The translations under genes were made by a program, and so were the position numbers. 64,000 nucleotides of DNA. Origin: Tropicimonas sp047971885. Its GTDB lineage: Bacteria > Pseudomonadota > Alphaproteobacteria > Rhodobacterales > Rhodobacteraceae. The stretch lies in assembly GCF_047971885.1 (NCBI RefSeq), contig NZ_JBKEAE010000023.1:1-64000 (forward strand). The letters are read 5' to 3'. A model generated the notes under the pieces. The model ran no database searches. It saw only the letters and a list, made by a program, of their open reading frames with translations, and was not told the origin of the DNA. Below are positions 33,961 through 43,219 of this stretch, piece by piece. Numbering within the stretch: the stretch's first letter is position 1; every line of letters begins with the position of its first letter.

Positions 33961-34029
33961 TACGATTTTGCCCAGAATACCCGTGCACGGCCGCATGACC
34001 GGGGTCCGGGCCGCAGGAAAGGAAAGCCC

Positions 34030-34863
34030 ATGCGCATTGTCTTCGCCCTCGTTCTGGTCACCGGGCTGGGGCTCGCCGGATTCGCGGTTTTCATGGCGCA
34101 GGGCTATGTCTCGCGGATGAGCGCCGAGCGTGATGCGCTGCTCGCCGCCAAGCAGTCCGCGCCGCCGATGACCCGCGTTCTCGCCCTGGCCGAGGCGAAG
34201 GCCTATGGCGAACCGCTGACCCCGCAGGACGTGAAATGGATCGTCTGGCAGCAGGACAGCCTGCCCGAAGGCGCGTTCCAGGAGGAAGGGGCCCTGTTTC
34301 CCGAAGGCCAGCCGAACCGCTATGTCATCTCGGCGATGCAGCAGTTCGAACCCGTCCTCGCCGCCAAGATCACAGAGCCGGGCGAGGATGCCGGCCTGAC
34401 CTCGCGGCTATCCAGGGGGATGCGCGCCTTTGCCATAAAGGTCGATGTCGCCTCGGGTGTATCGGGCTTCCTGCGTCCGGGCGACCGTGTAGATGTATAC
34501 TGGACCGGCCAGCTTTCCGGCCAGAGCATCACCAAGATGATCGAGACCAGCGTCCGCATCATCGCAGTCGACCAGATTGCCGATACCAACCGGTCGGACC
34601 CGGTGATCGCCCGCACCGTCACGGTCGAGGCGTCGCCCGCACAGGTCGCAGCGCTGGCACAGGCGCAGTCCACCGGGCGCCTCTCGCTGTCGCTGGTTGG
34701 CACCGACGACGATATCGCCACCGAGATGGCGCAAGTCGATCAGCGCAAGCTGCTTGGCATCGCCGAGACGGCCCCGATCGAGGAGATCGAGCGACAGGTT
34801 TGCCGGACCAAGGTGCGCCGCGGTGCCGAGGTAATCCTGCAGGAAATTCCCTGCACGGACTGA
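34030..34863 (+). CDS. cpaB: Flp pilus assembly protein CpaB/RcpC
   Basis: A 277-residue envelope protein with an N-terminal membrane anchor (residues 4-25) and a SAF-like domain (about 50-115) followed by the RcpC domain with MRAFAIKVDVASGVSGFLRPGDRVDVYW. CpaB/RcpC proteins work with the CpaC secretin in Flp pilus biogenesis. Cysteines near the C-terminus (VCRTK, IPCTD) may form a disulfide. Separated from cpaC by 186 bp, so not tightly coupled. Confidence 0.93.
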   Translation: MRIVFALVLVTGLGLAGFAVFMAQGYVSRMSAERDALLAAKQSAPPMTRVLALAEAKAYGEPLTPQDVKWIVWQQDSLPEGAFQEEGALFPEGQPNRYVISAMQQFEPVLAAKITEPGEDAGLTSRLSRGMRAFAIKVDVASGVSGFLRPGDRVDVYWTGQLSGQSITKMIETSVRIIAVDQIADTNRSDPVIARTVTVEASPAQVAALAQAQSTGRLSLSLVGTDDDIATEMAQVDQRKLLGIAETAPIEEIERQVCRTKVRRGAEVILQEIPCTD

Positions 34864-34960
34864 TCTCTGCCGGCGCATTCGCCCGGCCTGTCGCTGCCTT
34901 CCCCGGCGTACGGTCCCCACGGAACGCCTCGCTCGCAGGATTGACCATCGCTAATCAAAA

Positions 34961-34988
34961 TTTAACGCATTGATTCTCTAACTAAAAT
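34961..34988 (+). promoter_or_regulatory. Candidate promoter for cpaC with embedded TTAAC box
   Basis: TTTAAC (34961-34966), 16-base spacer, TAAAAT (34983-34988) in a sharply AT-rich 186-bp gap, about 60 bp before the cpaC ATG. The -35 contains the TTAAC core seen before other tad genes, so a CtrA-like activator could bind at the -35. Confidence 0.4.
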
Positions 34989-35049
34989 ATCGCGCGAAAA
35001 ACAAAAACGGGCAAAATGCCCGATCACAGGCAAGAACGAGGCAGTCATC

Positions 35050-36453
35050 ATGTCATTCAGGACCCTGTTGCGCGCGGGCCTTATCGGCCTTGCGATGGCG
35101 GGCACGGTATCGAGTCTCGCGGCACATGCCGACACGCTCAGGATTGCGGGCGGCACCGTGCAGCGGCCGCTCAAGATTCCGATGAACCGCGCGGTTGTCG
35201 TCGAGACCGATGCCGCATTTGCAGAACTTTCGATCGCCAACCCCGGCATCGCCGACATTTCCACCCTGTCGGAACGGTCGATCTATGTCCTCGGCAAGGC
35301 GCCGGGGCGGACGACGCTGACGCTGCTCGCCCCCGACGGCACGCTGATCACCAATGTCGAGGTGCAGGTCACCGCAGATGTCGGCGAACTGAAGGAGCGC
35401 CTGCGCGAGATCCTGCCGCGGGAGGGCATCGAGGTACGTCCGGCAAATGACGGGATCGTCCTTTCGGGAACCGTTTCCAGCGCCGAGGCGCTCGACCGCG
35501 CGCTCGACCTCGCCGGCCGCTATGCCCCCGACCGCGTTTCGAACCTCATGTCGGTCGGCGGCACGCAGCAGGTGATGATGAAGGTGCGCTTTGCCGAGAT
35601 GAGCCGTCAGGTCAGCAAGCGGCTCGGCATCAGCATGGGGGTTTCCGGGGCAAGCGGCGACGTTTCGTTCATCGGCCGGACCGCATCGCTGCTGAACAAC
35701 AGCGATACCGGTGGCGGGTTCGTGGCCGGTGCAAACACCGCCGGGGCGTTAGGCCTCAGCGTGGGGGGAAGCGATGTGCAGTTCGCCATGCTTCTCGAGG
35801 CACTGGAAGACAAGGGATTCGTGCGCACCCTCGCCGAGCCGAACCTGACCGCCCTGTCGGGCCAGGCAGCTAGCTTTCTGGCCGGCGGCGAATACCCCGT
35901 TCCGGTGGCACAGGACGACGACACGGTCTCGGTCGAATTCAAGCCGTTCGGCATCGTGCTGAACATGACGCCACGAGTGACCGGCGAGAACATCAACCTG
36001 TCGCTCAGCGCCGAGGTCAGCCAGATCGACAGTTCCATCGGCTTCACCGACAGCGGCTTCACCGTGGCCGGATTCAGCACGCGCAAGACCTCGACCACCG
36101 TCGAGATGCGCGACGGCGAGAGCTTCGCGATTGCCGGCCTGCTTCAGGACGATTTTCAGGACATGAGTTCGCAGGTGCCGTGGCTGGGCGATGTTCCGGT
36201 TCTGGGCGCGCTCTTCCGCAGCGCCGATTACCAGCGTGCGCAATCCGAACTGGTGATCATCGTCTCCGCCCATCTCGTTACGCCGACACGCGGCGATACG
36301 CTCGCCCTGCCGACAGATCGCGTTCGCCCGCCAAGCGAGAAGCAGCTTTTCCTGCACGGGCTGACAGCGGTAACCAACCGCCCCGTCACCGGTGGCCCGG
36401 GCGAGGTCGCGCGGCAGGATTTCGCCGGTTCCTACGGCTATGTGATGGAGTAA
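35050..36453 (+). CDS. cpaC: Flp pilus outer-membrane secretin
   Basis: A 467-residue secretin (CpaC/RcpA) forming the outer-membrane gate for the pilus. It has a signal peptide (residues about 1-26, ending AHA), an N-terminal secretin-associated domain with the BON-like stretch up to about residue 170, and the C-terminal secretin core with VPWLGDVPVLGALFRS and ELVIIVSAHLVTP. ATG 35050 has only a modest ribosome binding site. The next gene starts 6 bp after its stop. Confidence 0.95.
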   Translation: MSFRTLLRAGLIGLAMAGTVSSLAAHADTLRIAGGTVQRPLKIPMNRAVVVETDAAFAELSIANPGIADISTLSERSIYVLGKAPGRTTLTLLAPDGTLITNVEVQVTADVGELKERLREILPREGIEVRPANDGIVLSGTVSSAEALDRALDLAGRYAPDRVSNLMSVGGTQQVMMKVRFAEMSRQVSKRLGISMGVSGASGDVSFIGRTASLLNNSDTGGGFVAGANTAGALGLSVGGSDVQFAMLLEALEDKGFVRTLAEPNLTALSGQAASFLAGGEYPVPVAQDDDTVSVEFKPFGIVLNMTPRVTGENINLSLSAEVSQIDSSIGFTDSGFTVAGFSTRKTSTTVEMRDGESFAIAGLLQDDFQDMSSQVPWLGDVPVLGALFRSADYQRAQSELVIIVSAHLVTPTRGDTLALPTDRVRPPSEKQLFLHGLTAVTNRPVTGGPGEVARQDFAGSYGYVME

Positions 36454-36458
36454 CCGCG

Positions 36459-36773
36459 ATGCGGACCATTCTTCCCAGCCTCATGCTCTGCATCGCCCTT
36501 GGCCCCGGCGCCTGCACATCGTGGAACGACGAGGCCGGCGCCGGTCTCGATCAGGGCGATTTCGGCAGCGCCACGCTCCGCAACCGGACGGAAATGACCT
36601 GCCGGCCCGTTGCTCAGAAAAACACCGGAAAATACGGCACCCCGCTGTCTGCAAATTGTCCGGGTCGCAGGCAGGACGGAAAATACGCGCATTTTTCCTA
36701 TCTTGAGACGGTCCGCTCCGCCACGGAGACGCCGTCATCGTCGCTGCTGCAAAACGAAATAACATCCAACTGA
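36459..36773 (+). CDS. Small exported protein in the tad locus (possible CpaD-like lipoprotein)
   Basis: A 104-residue protein with a hydrophobic start (MRTILPSLMLCIALGPGAC) that is either a signal peptide or a weak lipobox with Cys19; the rest is polar with two more cysteines (Cys48, Cys67). I recognise no domain. Its position, right after the secretin and before cpaE, is where cpaD (a secretin-associated outer-membrane lipoprotein) sits in tad loci, but it is only half the length of CpaD. It may be a reduced equivalent or something else. It ends just before an intrinsic terminator. Confidence 0.75.
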   Translation: MRTILPSLMLCIALGPGACTSWNDEAGAGLDQGDFGSATLRNRTEMTCRPVAQKNTGKYGTPLSANCPGRRQDGKYAHFSYLETVRSATETPSSSLLQNEITSN

Positions 36774-36796
36774 GGCGTGCGGCGCTTCGATACAGG

Positions 36797-36829
36797 GGTG
36801 CGCGAAGGTTCCGCGCGCCTTTTTTCTTT
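36797..36829 (+). terminator. Intrinsic terminator inside the tad locus
   Basis: GGTGCGCG (36797-36804) pairs with CGCGCGCC (36812-36819, one G-T pair), seven-base loop, followed by TTTTTTCTTTG. It is the best terminator of the window and splits cpaB-cpaC-small gene from cpaE onward. Confidence 0.85.
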
Positions 36830-36891
36830 GAACACTCCCCATGTGATTTCCAGACTCCGATCAAATGCAACGCGTTCCCGGAAACGAAAAG

Positions 36892-36898
36892 TTAAACC
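36892..36898 (+). promoter_or_regulatory. TTAAACC box upstream of cpaE
   Basis: AGTTAAACCTCC lies 88 bp before the first possible cpaE start, just after the terminator, at the same distance as the TTAAC boxes before cpaB (84) and cpaC (88). Likely part of the promoter for the second tad transcription unit. Confidence 0.3.
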
Positions 36899-36979
36899 TC
36901 CGAAGCGCAGAATGCTGCCGCGCACCGCCTGAGAACCGGGGCATGTACCCGGAGGCCGGGCAGGAGCGCCGCAATTTCC

Positions 36980-38260
36980 ATGTCGCAGGCTTCAGGGAGC
37001 GAACATCGTATGAGCAGCAGCGCGGCCTTGCAGCCAGAGCCGGCCCCAGTCGCTGCATGCACCGTCAGCCGCGACGTCTCGAATTTCGATCTCCTCATCA
37101 GCGACATGGAGACAGCGATGGGCGAAAGCTGGGGCGATCTTTCGTTTTCCGACGCGCTCGCCTATCTCGATCAGCCCGAAGCCGGGGCGCTGGAATTCCT
37201 CGCCCTCGCGCTGGACGAAACCGACGAGGATCGAATCGACCTGATCCTCGATCTGGTGGCCGAAGCAAGCGACCGGGGAATCAGGATCATCCTGATCGCC
37301 AGTTCGGTAAGCCCGGGCACGCTGCATCGGCTGATGCGTTCGGGGGCAAGCGAGTTCCTGCCCTATCCGCTGCCGGAGGGGGCACTGCGCGAAGCACTCG
37401 AGAAAATCCGCCGCCCCTCCCCGCCGGCGATTCCGGCAACCGCGCCGCAGGGCGCCATCCCGACCTACGCCGGCGACCAGCCCGCGGGAACGCTGCTTGC
37501 GGTTCACGGGCTCGCCGGCGGCGTCGGGGCAACAACCTTCGCTGTCAACCTGGCGTGGGAACTGGCATCGCCCGATGCGACGCGGGTCGCGCTCCGGGTC
37601 TGTCTGCTCGATTTCGACCTTCAGACAGGAAGCGTCGCGACTTATCTCGACCTGACACGCCGCGATATCGTGTCCGAGATCCTTTCGGACCCCGAAACGC
37701 TCGACGCCGAAACCCTGACACAGGCTATCCAGATTTTCGGCGAGAGGGTGAGCGTGCTGACGGCGCCGCCCGATATTCTTCCCTTCGATATCGTCGGCCC
37801 GGACGGGGTCGGGAAGATCATCGAGATTGCGCGCCGGCAATTCGACGTGGTCCTGATCGACATGCCGACAACGCTGATCGCCTGGACCGAAACCGTCCTA
37901 CGGGCGTCGGATATCTATTTCGCCCTGCTCGAACTCGACATGCGGTCGGCGCAGAACGCCCTGCGCTTCGTGCGGCTTCTCAAGAGCGAGGATCTGCCCC
38001 TCGGCAAGCTCCGCTTCGCAATGAACCGTGCGCCGCGCTTCACCGACCTGCAGGGACGGTCGCGGATCAAGCGGATGGCGGACAGCCTCGATATCGATAT
38101 CGAACTGCTGCTGCCGGATGGTCAGAAACAGGTCACGCAGGCCGGCGACAATGGCCACCCCCTCGCCCAGAGCGCGGCAAAAAACCCCCTGCGCAGGGAG
38201 ATCGCCAAACTTGCCGGATCGTTGCGCGACCTGATCGCGAAAGAGACGGCTGCAAATTAG
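36980..38260 (+). CDS. cpaE: Flp pilus assembly ATPase-like protein CpaE/TadZ
   Basis: A MinD/ParA-like protein that places the pilus machine in the cell. The 426-residue product has an N-terminal receiver-like domain (about residues 35-145, with IILIASSVSP and EFLPYPL) and a C-terminal MinD-type domain. The deviant Walker A reads GLAGGVGATTFAVN (177-190) and lacks both lysines, so ATP hydrolysis is doubtful, as in some TadZ proteins. Two starts are possible, 36980 (AGGAG 13 bases before) and 37010 (AGGGAG 10 bases before). It is 34 bp upstream of cpaF. Confidence 0.92.
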   Translation: MSQASGSEHRMSSSAALQPEPAPVAACTVSRDVSNFDLLISDMETAMGESWGDLSFSDALAYLDQPEAGALEFLALALDETDEDRIDLILDLVAEASDRGIRIILIASSVSPGTLHRLMRSGASEFLPYPLPEGALREALEKIRRPSPPAIPATAPQGAIPTYAGDQPAGTLLAVHGLAGGVGATTFAVNLAWELASPDATRVALRVCLLDFDLQTGSVATYLDLTRRDIVSEILSDPETLDAETLTQAIQIFGERVSVLTAPPDILPFDIVGPDGVGKIIEIARRQFDVVLIDMPTTLIAWTETVLRASDIYFALLELDMRSAQNALRFVRLLKSEDLPLGKLRFAMNRAPRFTDLQGRSRIKRMADSLDIDIELLLPDGQKQVTQAGDNGHPLAQSAAKNPLRREIAKLAGSLRDLIAKETAAN

Positions 38261-38294
38261 CCGCCGCCGTGGAGCGGAACCGAGGAAACGACCG

Positions 38295-39728
38295 ATGTTT
38301 TCACGCTACAAGAAACAAGGCACCGTATCTGCCGCCACGGTTGCTGCACCAGCGCGCGCCCGGACCGGCATTCCGCAGCAGGTCGAGGGCGGAGCCGGCG
38401 CCAGAGCCGCCCCGGCCAAAACCGCCGCGCCGCCGGCGGTTGCCGACAAGGAGCGCAAGCGCCGCGAGAAACTGGCCGAAATCAAGGTCGAACTGCACAA
38501 GGTTCTGCTCGACAACCTGAATCTCGCCGCGCTCGAGACCGCCTCGGAAAAGGACCTCCGCCAGGAAATCGCCGCAATCACCAGCGAGACGCTCGACCAG
38601 CAGTCCATCGTCCTGAACCGGGAGGAACAGGCGACGCTGCATCAGGACCTGTTCGACGAGGTGACCGGGCTAGGGCCGCTCGAACCGCTGCTGAAGGATG
38701 ATACGGTAAACGACATTCTGGTGAACGGTCCGCAGCAGATCTTTGTCGAACGCGACGGCAGGCTTCAGATCTCGGACATCACCTTCAAGGACGAGCGGCA
38801 CCTGCTCAGGATCATCGACAAGATCGTCTCTGCGGTTGGCCGGCGTGTCGACGAATCCAACCCCTATGTCGATGCCCGTCTCGCCGATGGCTCGCGTTTC
38901 AACGCGATGGTTCCGCCGATTGCCGTCGATGGCAGCCTGGTCTTGATCCGCAAGTTCAAGAAGGACAAGCTCGGCATCGGCGATCTTGTCCGGTTCGGTG
39001 CCTTCACCGAAGACATGGCGCTCTATCTCCAGGCAGCTGTGGCCACGCGGCTCAACATCATCGTCTCGGGTGGGACGGGTTCGGGCAAGACGACAACGCT
39101 CAACGCCCTGTCGAGCTTCATCGACAATTCCGAACGCATCCTCACCATCGAGGATACCGCCGAGTTGCAGTTGCAACAGACCCATGTCGGGCGGATGGAG
39201 AGCCGGCCGGCCAACGTCGAGGGCAAGGGGCAGGTCAGCCAGCGCGATTGCCTGCGCAACGCACTGCGGATGCGCCCCGACCGGATCATCGTCGGCGAAA
39301 CCCGCGGCGAAGAGGTCATCGACATGCTGCAGGCGATGAACACCGGGCACGATGGCTCGATGACGACGATTCACGCCAACTCCGCCCGCGACGCGGTAAG
39401 CCGGCTCGAAAACATGGTTGCGATGGCCGGTATCGAGATGCCGCTGAAAGCAGTACGGGCGCAAATCGCCAGCGCCGTGAACCTGATCGTCCAGGCTTCG
39501 CGGCTGCAGGACGGATCGCGGCGGATGACCTCGATCACCGAAATTACCGGCATGGAAGGCGAGGTCATCTCGATGCAGGAAGTATTCCGCTACGAACGGC
39601 TCGGGCTTCAGAGCGACGGACGGATTCTCGGCCGCTTCAATGCCAACGGCATTCGCTCCTATTATGCAGAACGCTTCAGACAGTGGGGCTACGACCTGCC
39701 GCCGTCGATCTATGAACCCGTCGTCTAG
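38295..39728 (+). CDS. cpaF: Flp pilus assembly/retraction ATPase CpaF
   Basis: Hexameric secretion ATPase that powers extension (and in Caulobacter retraction) of the Flp pilus. The 477-residue protein has an Ala-rich N-terminal segment, a CpaF N-domain, Walker A GGTGSGKT (residues 259-266), the Asp box ILTIEDTAELQL, Walker B and His box MRPDRIIVGETRGEEV and TGHDGSMTTIHANSARDA. Complete and typical. Confidence 0.97.
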   Translation: MFSRYKKQGTVSAATVAAPARARTGIPQQVEGGAGARAAPAKTAAPPAVADKERKRREKLAEIKVELHKVLLDNLNLAALETASEKDLRQEIAAITSETLDQQSIVLNREEQATLHQDLFDEVTGLGPLEPLLKDDTVNDILVNGPQQIFVERDGRLQISDITFKDERHLLRIIDKIVSAVGRRVDESNPYVDARLADGSRFNAMVPPIAVDGSLVLIRKFKKDKLGIGDLVRFGAFTEDMALYLQAAVATRLNIIVSGGTGSGKTTTLNALSSFIDNSERILTIEDTAELQLQQTHVGRMESRPANVEGKGQVSQRDCLRNALRMRPDRIIVGETRGEEVIDMLQAMNTGHDGSMTTIHANSARDAVSRLENMVAMAGIEMPLKAVRAQIASAVNLIVQASRLQDGSRRMTSITEITGMEGEVISMQEVFRYERLGLQSDGRILGRFNANGIRSYYAERFRQWGYDLPPSIYEPVV

Positions 39729-39739
39729 GGCAGCGCATC

Positions 39740-40708
39740 ATGGAGATATCTGCCGCCCCCCTGATCTATGTGATCACCTTCGTTGCCGTGCTCGCACTGG
39801 TCGAAGGGCTCTACCTGACCGTTTTCGGCAAGTCGATCAGCCTCAACCGCCGGGTAAACCGCCGCCTCGAACTGCTGGAAAAGGGCGGTGCGCGCGGCGA
39901 GGTTCTCGAACAACTCCGCAAGGAAATGTCGCAGCACGTCAATGCCCGCGGCATTCCACTCTATTCGATCCTCGCCGAGAGGGCGCAGAAAGCCAATATC
40001 GCCTTCTCGCCGCCGCAACTTCTCATGGTGATGGCACTGCTCTCGGCGCTGGCCTTTGCCGGGCTGTCGTTCGCAACCGACACCGGGCTCGCGGTTCGCA
40101 TGCTCGTCGCCCTGATCATGGGCGTTGGCGGCGTCTATGTCTGGATCAACAACAAGGCGAAGAAACGCCTGGCCATGATCGAGGAACAACTGCCCGATGC
40201 GGTTGAACTGATGGTACGCTCGCTGCGCGTCGGCCACCCGTTTTCATCGGCCGTGAACATCGTGGCCCGCGAGGTCGCCGACCCGCTGGGAAGTGAATTC
40301 GGCCTCATCGCCGACGAAAGCGCCTATGGGCGCAACATTTCAGACAGCCTGAAAGATCTGGCCGAACGCATGGACATGCAGGACCTGCGTTTTCTGGCGG
40401 TGGCGGTCACAATTCAGCAGCAGTCCGGCGGCAATCTGGCCGAGATCCTCGACGGGCTGGCAAAGGTGATCCGCGCACGGTTCAAGCTGTTTCGCCGTGT
40501 CAGGGCCATCACTGCCGAAGCGAAATGGTCCGGTATGTTCCTGTCGGGCTTCCCGATTGTTGCCCTCATGGGCATCAACGTCATCCAGCCGGATTACTAC
40601 GCCGAGATCAAGGATACCCCGGCCTTCGTCCCGGCATGTCTCGTCGTCGCCGCCTTCCTGATCGTTAACGTGATCTTCATGAAGATCATGGTCAACATCA
40701 AGGTCTGA
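39740..40708 (+). CDS. tadB: Flp pilus inner-membrane platform protein TadB
   Basis: A 322-residue T2SSF-domain protein with membrane helices near residues 5-25, 92-135 and two at the C-terminus; the T2SSF signature appears as DAVELMVRSLRVGHPFSSAV and QQQSGGNLAEILDGLAKVIRAR. With TadC it forms the membrane base on which CpaF acts. 11 bp after cpaF. Confidence 0.95.
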   Translation: MEISAAPLIYVITFVAVLALVEGLYLTVFGKSISLNRRVNRRLELLEKGGARGEVLEQLRKEMSQHVNARGIPLYSILAERAQKANIAFSPPQLLMVMALLSALAFAGLSFATDTGLAVRMLVALIMGVGGVYVWINNKAKKRLAMIEEQLPDAVELMVRSLRVGHPFSSAVNIVAREVADPLGSEFGLIADESAYGRNISDSLKDLAERMDMQDLRFLAVAVTIQQQSGGNLAEILDGLAKVIRARFKLFRRVRAITAEAKWSGMFLSGFPIVALMGINVIQPDYYAEIKDTPAFVPACLVVAAFLIVNVIFMKIMVNIKV

Positions 40709-40713
40709 GGCAC

Positions 40714-41715
40714 ATGATGGAACCGCTTGTCCGCGCATATTCCTGGCTTGTCGAAAGATTCGGCGAACTCGCTCCTCTCTATCTGGTCGGAGCGCTGGGT
40801 GTGTTCATGGTGGCCTGCACACTTCCGGTCTTTCTCAATCGCCCTCCGGACCCGCTGTCGAAACTGAAATCGCAGACGAGGGTTCGGAAAGCTGCTGACA
40901 GAGGCGGCGCACAAACCGGAAAGCAGTTGCGTCAGCACGGCGGGCAGGCAGAAAAACTCGACAAGTTCTCGACCTTTCTGGAGCCGCAGGACGAGCGGGA
41001 AATGTCGAACGCCCGGCTGACAATGCTGCAGGCCGGCTACCGTTCGAAATCGGCCGTCCGCGCATTTCACTTCGCGCAATTCGCGCTTGGCCTCGGTTTT
41101 CTCACCCTGGGGCTGCTCTACGCCCTCGTCAGTTCGGCCACGGGCGAGGTTCCGACCCGGAAGCTGATCCTGATGGTCATCCTTCCGGGTGCAATCGGAT
41201 ATTACCTGCCGAAATACTGGGTCAACCGGCGGCTTCAGACCCGCCGGGGCGAGATTACCAACGGCTTTCCGGATTCGCTCGACATGATGCTCGTCTGCGT
41301 CGAAGCCGGACAATCCCTCGAACAATCGATCATTCGCGTCGCACGGGAACTCCGCGCCGGGTTTCCGGCACTGGCCGACGAATTCGAGATCGTCGCGAAC
41401 GAAATGAAGGCCGGTAAGGACAAGATCCAGGTGCTCAAGGACATGTCCGCCCGAAGCGGCGTGCCCGATGTCGGCTCGTTCGTGACCGTCCTCATCCAAT
41501 CGACAACCTTCGGCACCTCGATCGCCGATGCGCTTCGCGTCTATGCAAGCGAAATGCGCGACAAGCGGGTCATGCGCGCCGAGGAGGCGGCCAACAAGCT
41601 GCCGACGAAGCTCACCCTCGGCACGATGATGTTCACGGTGCCGCCGCTGCTGTTGATCCTGATCGGCCCGTCCCTCTACAGTATCGTAAAGACATTTCAT
41701 GGCGGCGGGTTCTGA
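40714..41715 (+). CDS. tadC: Flp pilus inner-membrane platform protein TadC
   Basis: A 333-residue T2SSF-domain protein, paralogue of TadB, with an N-terminal helix (about residues 22-38) and the signature LDMMLVCVEAGQSLEQSI and QSTTFGTSIADALRVYASEMR, then a C-terminal helix pair. Two adjacent ATG codons exist; the second (40717) is better spaced from GAGG. Its end overlaps the tadD-like gene by 17 bases. Confidence 0.95.
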   Translation: MMEPLVRAYSWLVERFGELAPLYLVGALGVFMVACTLPVFLNRPPDPLSKLKSQTRVRKAADRGGAQTGKQLRQHGGQAEKLDKFSTFLEPQDEREMSNARLTMLQAGYRSKSAVRAFHFAQFALGLGFLTLGLLYALVSSATGEVPTRKLILMVILPGAIGYYLPKYWVNRRLQTRRGEITNGFPDSLDMMLVCVEAGQSLEQSIIRVARELRAGFPALADEFEIVANEMKAGKDKIQVLKDMSARSGVPDVGSFVTVLIQSTTFGTSIADALRVYASEMRDKRVMRAEEAANKLPTKLTLGTMMFTVPPLLLILIGPSLYSIVKTFHGGGF

Positions 41716-42310
41716 GCCTGGCCATCGGACGGCATCGGGCGCCGCACGGCGCAACCGTCTGCTTGCCCTGTTCCTGAGCCTGGCAACGGCGGCCTGCAGC
41801 GAAGACCCGCGTCTGGACCCGCAACACAAGGGCCCCCGGGCGCAACATGCGACGCGCGCGCACAACCATTCGGTCGACGGCCTGACGGTAGGGCACCGCC
41901 TGATGGATGCCGGCGAACACGAACTTGCACTCAACGCCTACCTGCGGGCCGGTGCCGAGCAGGGGCTTAATGCCGATGTGCTTTCAGCGCTCGGCTCCGC
42001 CAACCTGCAACTCGGACGGCTGGGACAGGCCGAGCGGCTGCTGCGCCGCGCGGTCGAAACCGACGAGACGTATGCCGCCGCCTGGAACAATCTGGGTGTT
42101 GTCCTGATGGAACAGCAGCAGGTCGGCGAGGCCGCCCGGGTCTTTCGCATCGCATTCGCGCTCGACCGCGGGCAGAGCAGCGAAATCCGGAACAACCTGA
42201 CGAATGCGCTTGCCCGGATGAAAAATCCGGCCGGAACCACGGAAAACAAAACAAGATACGAACTGGTGCGAGATGGCAGCGGAACCTACCGGTTGCGCGG
42301 CGCACCCTGA
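41699..42310 (+). CDS. tadD: TadD-like TPR lipoprotein
   Basis: A 203-residue protein with a basic start, a hydrophobic stretch and a likely lipobox (LATAACS, Cys about 34), followed by TPR repeats (about residues 60-165; AWNNLGVVLMEQQQVGEAARVF). TadD is an outer-membrane-associated pilotin-like TPR lipoprotein that supports secretin and pilus assembly. The start overlaps tadC, giving translational coupling. A second TPR lipoprotein gene follows directly. Confidence 0.88.
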   Translation: MAAGSEPGHRTASGAARRNRLLALFLSLATAACSEDPRLDPQHKGPRAQHATRAHNHSVDGLTVGHRLMDAGEHELALNAYLRAGAEQGLNADVLSALGSANLQLGRLGQAERLLRRAVETDETYAAAWNNLGVVLMEQQQVGEAARVFRIAFALDRGQSSEIRNNLTNALARMKNPAGTTENKTRYELVRDGSGTYRLRGAP

Positions 42311-42335
42311 GGCAGAGCAGCAGAGGACACGGAAA

Positions 42336-43187
42336 ATGCGCAACATGTTTCTCGTCACCCTGTGCATGGGCGGCATCCTGATGCTCGCCGCATGCAACAG
42401 GCCCGGTGCAAGCGACGTCGACCGTGCGATCCACAGCGTGAACGCCATCGACGAGAACTCGCTCTCGGACATCATGATAACGGTCGCCGACCCCGAGGAG
42501 GCGGTTGCATATTATAAGCGTTCGGCGGCCGAGAACCCGGGTCGTGTCGACCTGCAACGCAATCTGGCGAAGTCGCTGGTCCGTGCGAAGCACAACACCG
42601 AAGCAGTTGCGGCATGGTCCAGGGTCGCCGCAATGCAGGGCGCAACTGCCGACGACAAGGTGGGCTACGCCGACGCCCTGATCCGCGCCGGAAAGTGGGA
42701 GCAGGCCGAAAAGACGCTCGACAGCGTTCCGCCGACCTACGAGACGTTCGAACGCTACAAGCTCGAGGCGATGATCGCCGACAGCAAACACGAATGGCGC
42801 AAGGCCGACAGCTTCTACGAAACCGCTGCGGGCCTTACGACAAAGCCCTCATCGGTGCTGAACAACTGGGGCTACTCCAAGCTATCGCGCGGCGCGTACA
42901 GCGAGGCCGAGCGGCTTTTCGGCGAAGCGCTCCAGTACGACCCGAACCTGTTCACCGCAAAGAACAACCTGGTTCTGGCGCGCGGCGCCCAGCGTAACTA
43001 CAAGATGCCGATTCTGGAAACCACACAGACCGAAAGGGCGCAACTGCTGCATACACTTGCGCTGACGGCGATCAAGCACGGGGATGTGACGATCGGCCGG
43101 TCGCTTCTCGAAGATGCGATCGATACCCATCCCCGGCATTTCGCCGAAGCCGTAACCAGCCTCAACGCGCTTGACACACCCGTCTGA
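42336..43187 (+). CDS. Second TPR lipoprotein of the tad locus
   Basis: A 283-residue lipoprotein: signal ending LMLAACN (Cys about 21), then several TPR units (AVAYYKRSAAENPGRVDLQRNL; VLNNWGYSKLSRGAYSEAERLF). It resembles the preceding tadD-like protein in design but is longer. Having two TPR lipoproteins in a row is, as I recall, usual in Rhodobacterales tad loci. ATG 42336 is preferred because it starts the signal peptide; GAGGAC lies upstream. Confidence 0.87.
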   Translation: MRNMFLVTLCMGGILMLAACNRPGASDVDRAIHSVNAIDENSLSDIMITVADPEEAVAYYKRSAAENPGRVDLQRNLAKSLVRAKHNTEAVAAWSRVAAMQGATADDKVGYADALIRAGKWEQAEKTLDSVPPTYETFERYKLEAMIADSKHEWRKADSFYETAAGLTTKPSSVLNNWGYSKLSRGAYSEAERLFGEALQYDPNLFTAKNNLVLARGAQRNYKMPILETTQTERAQLLHTLALTAIKHGDVTIGRSLLEDAIDTHPRHFAEAVTSLNALDTPV

Positions 43188-43219
43188 AAGGCCCGGCAGG
43201 TGAGGGCAAAGCGGACCTC

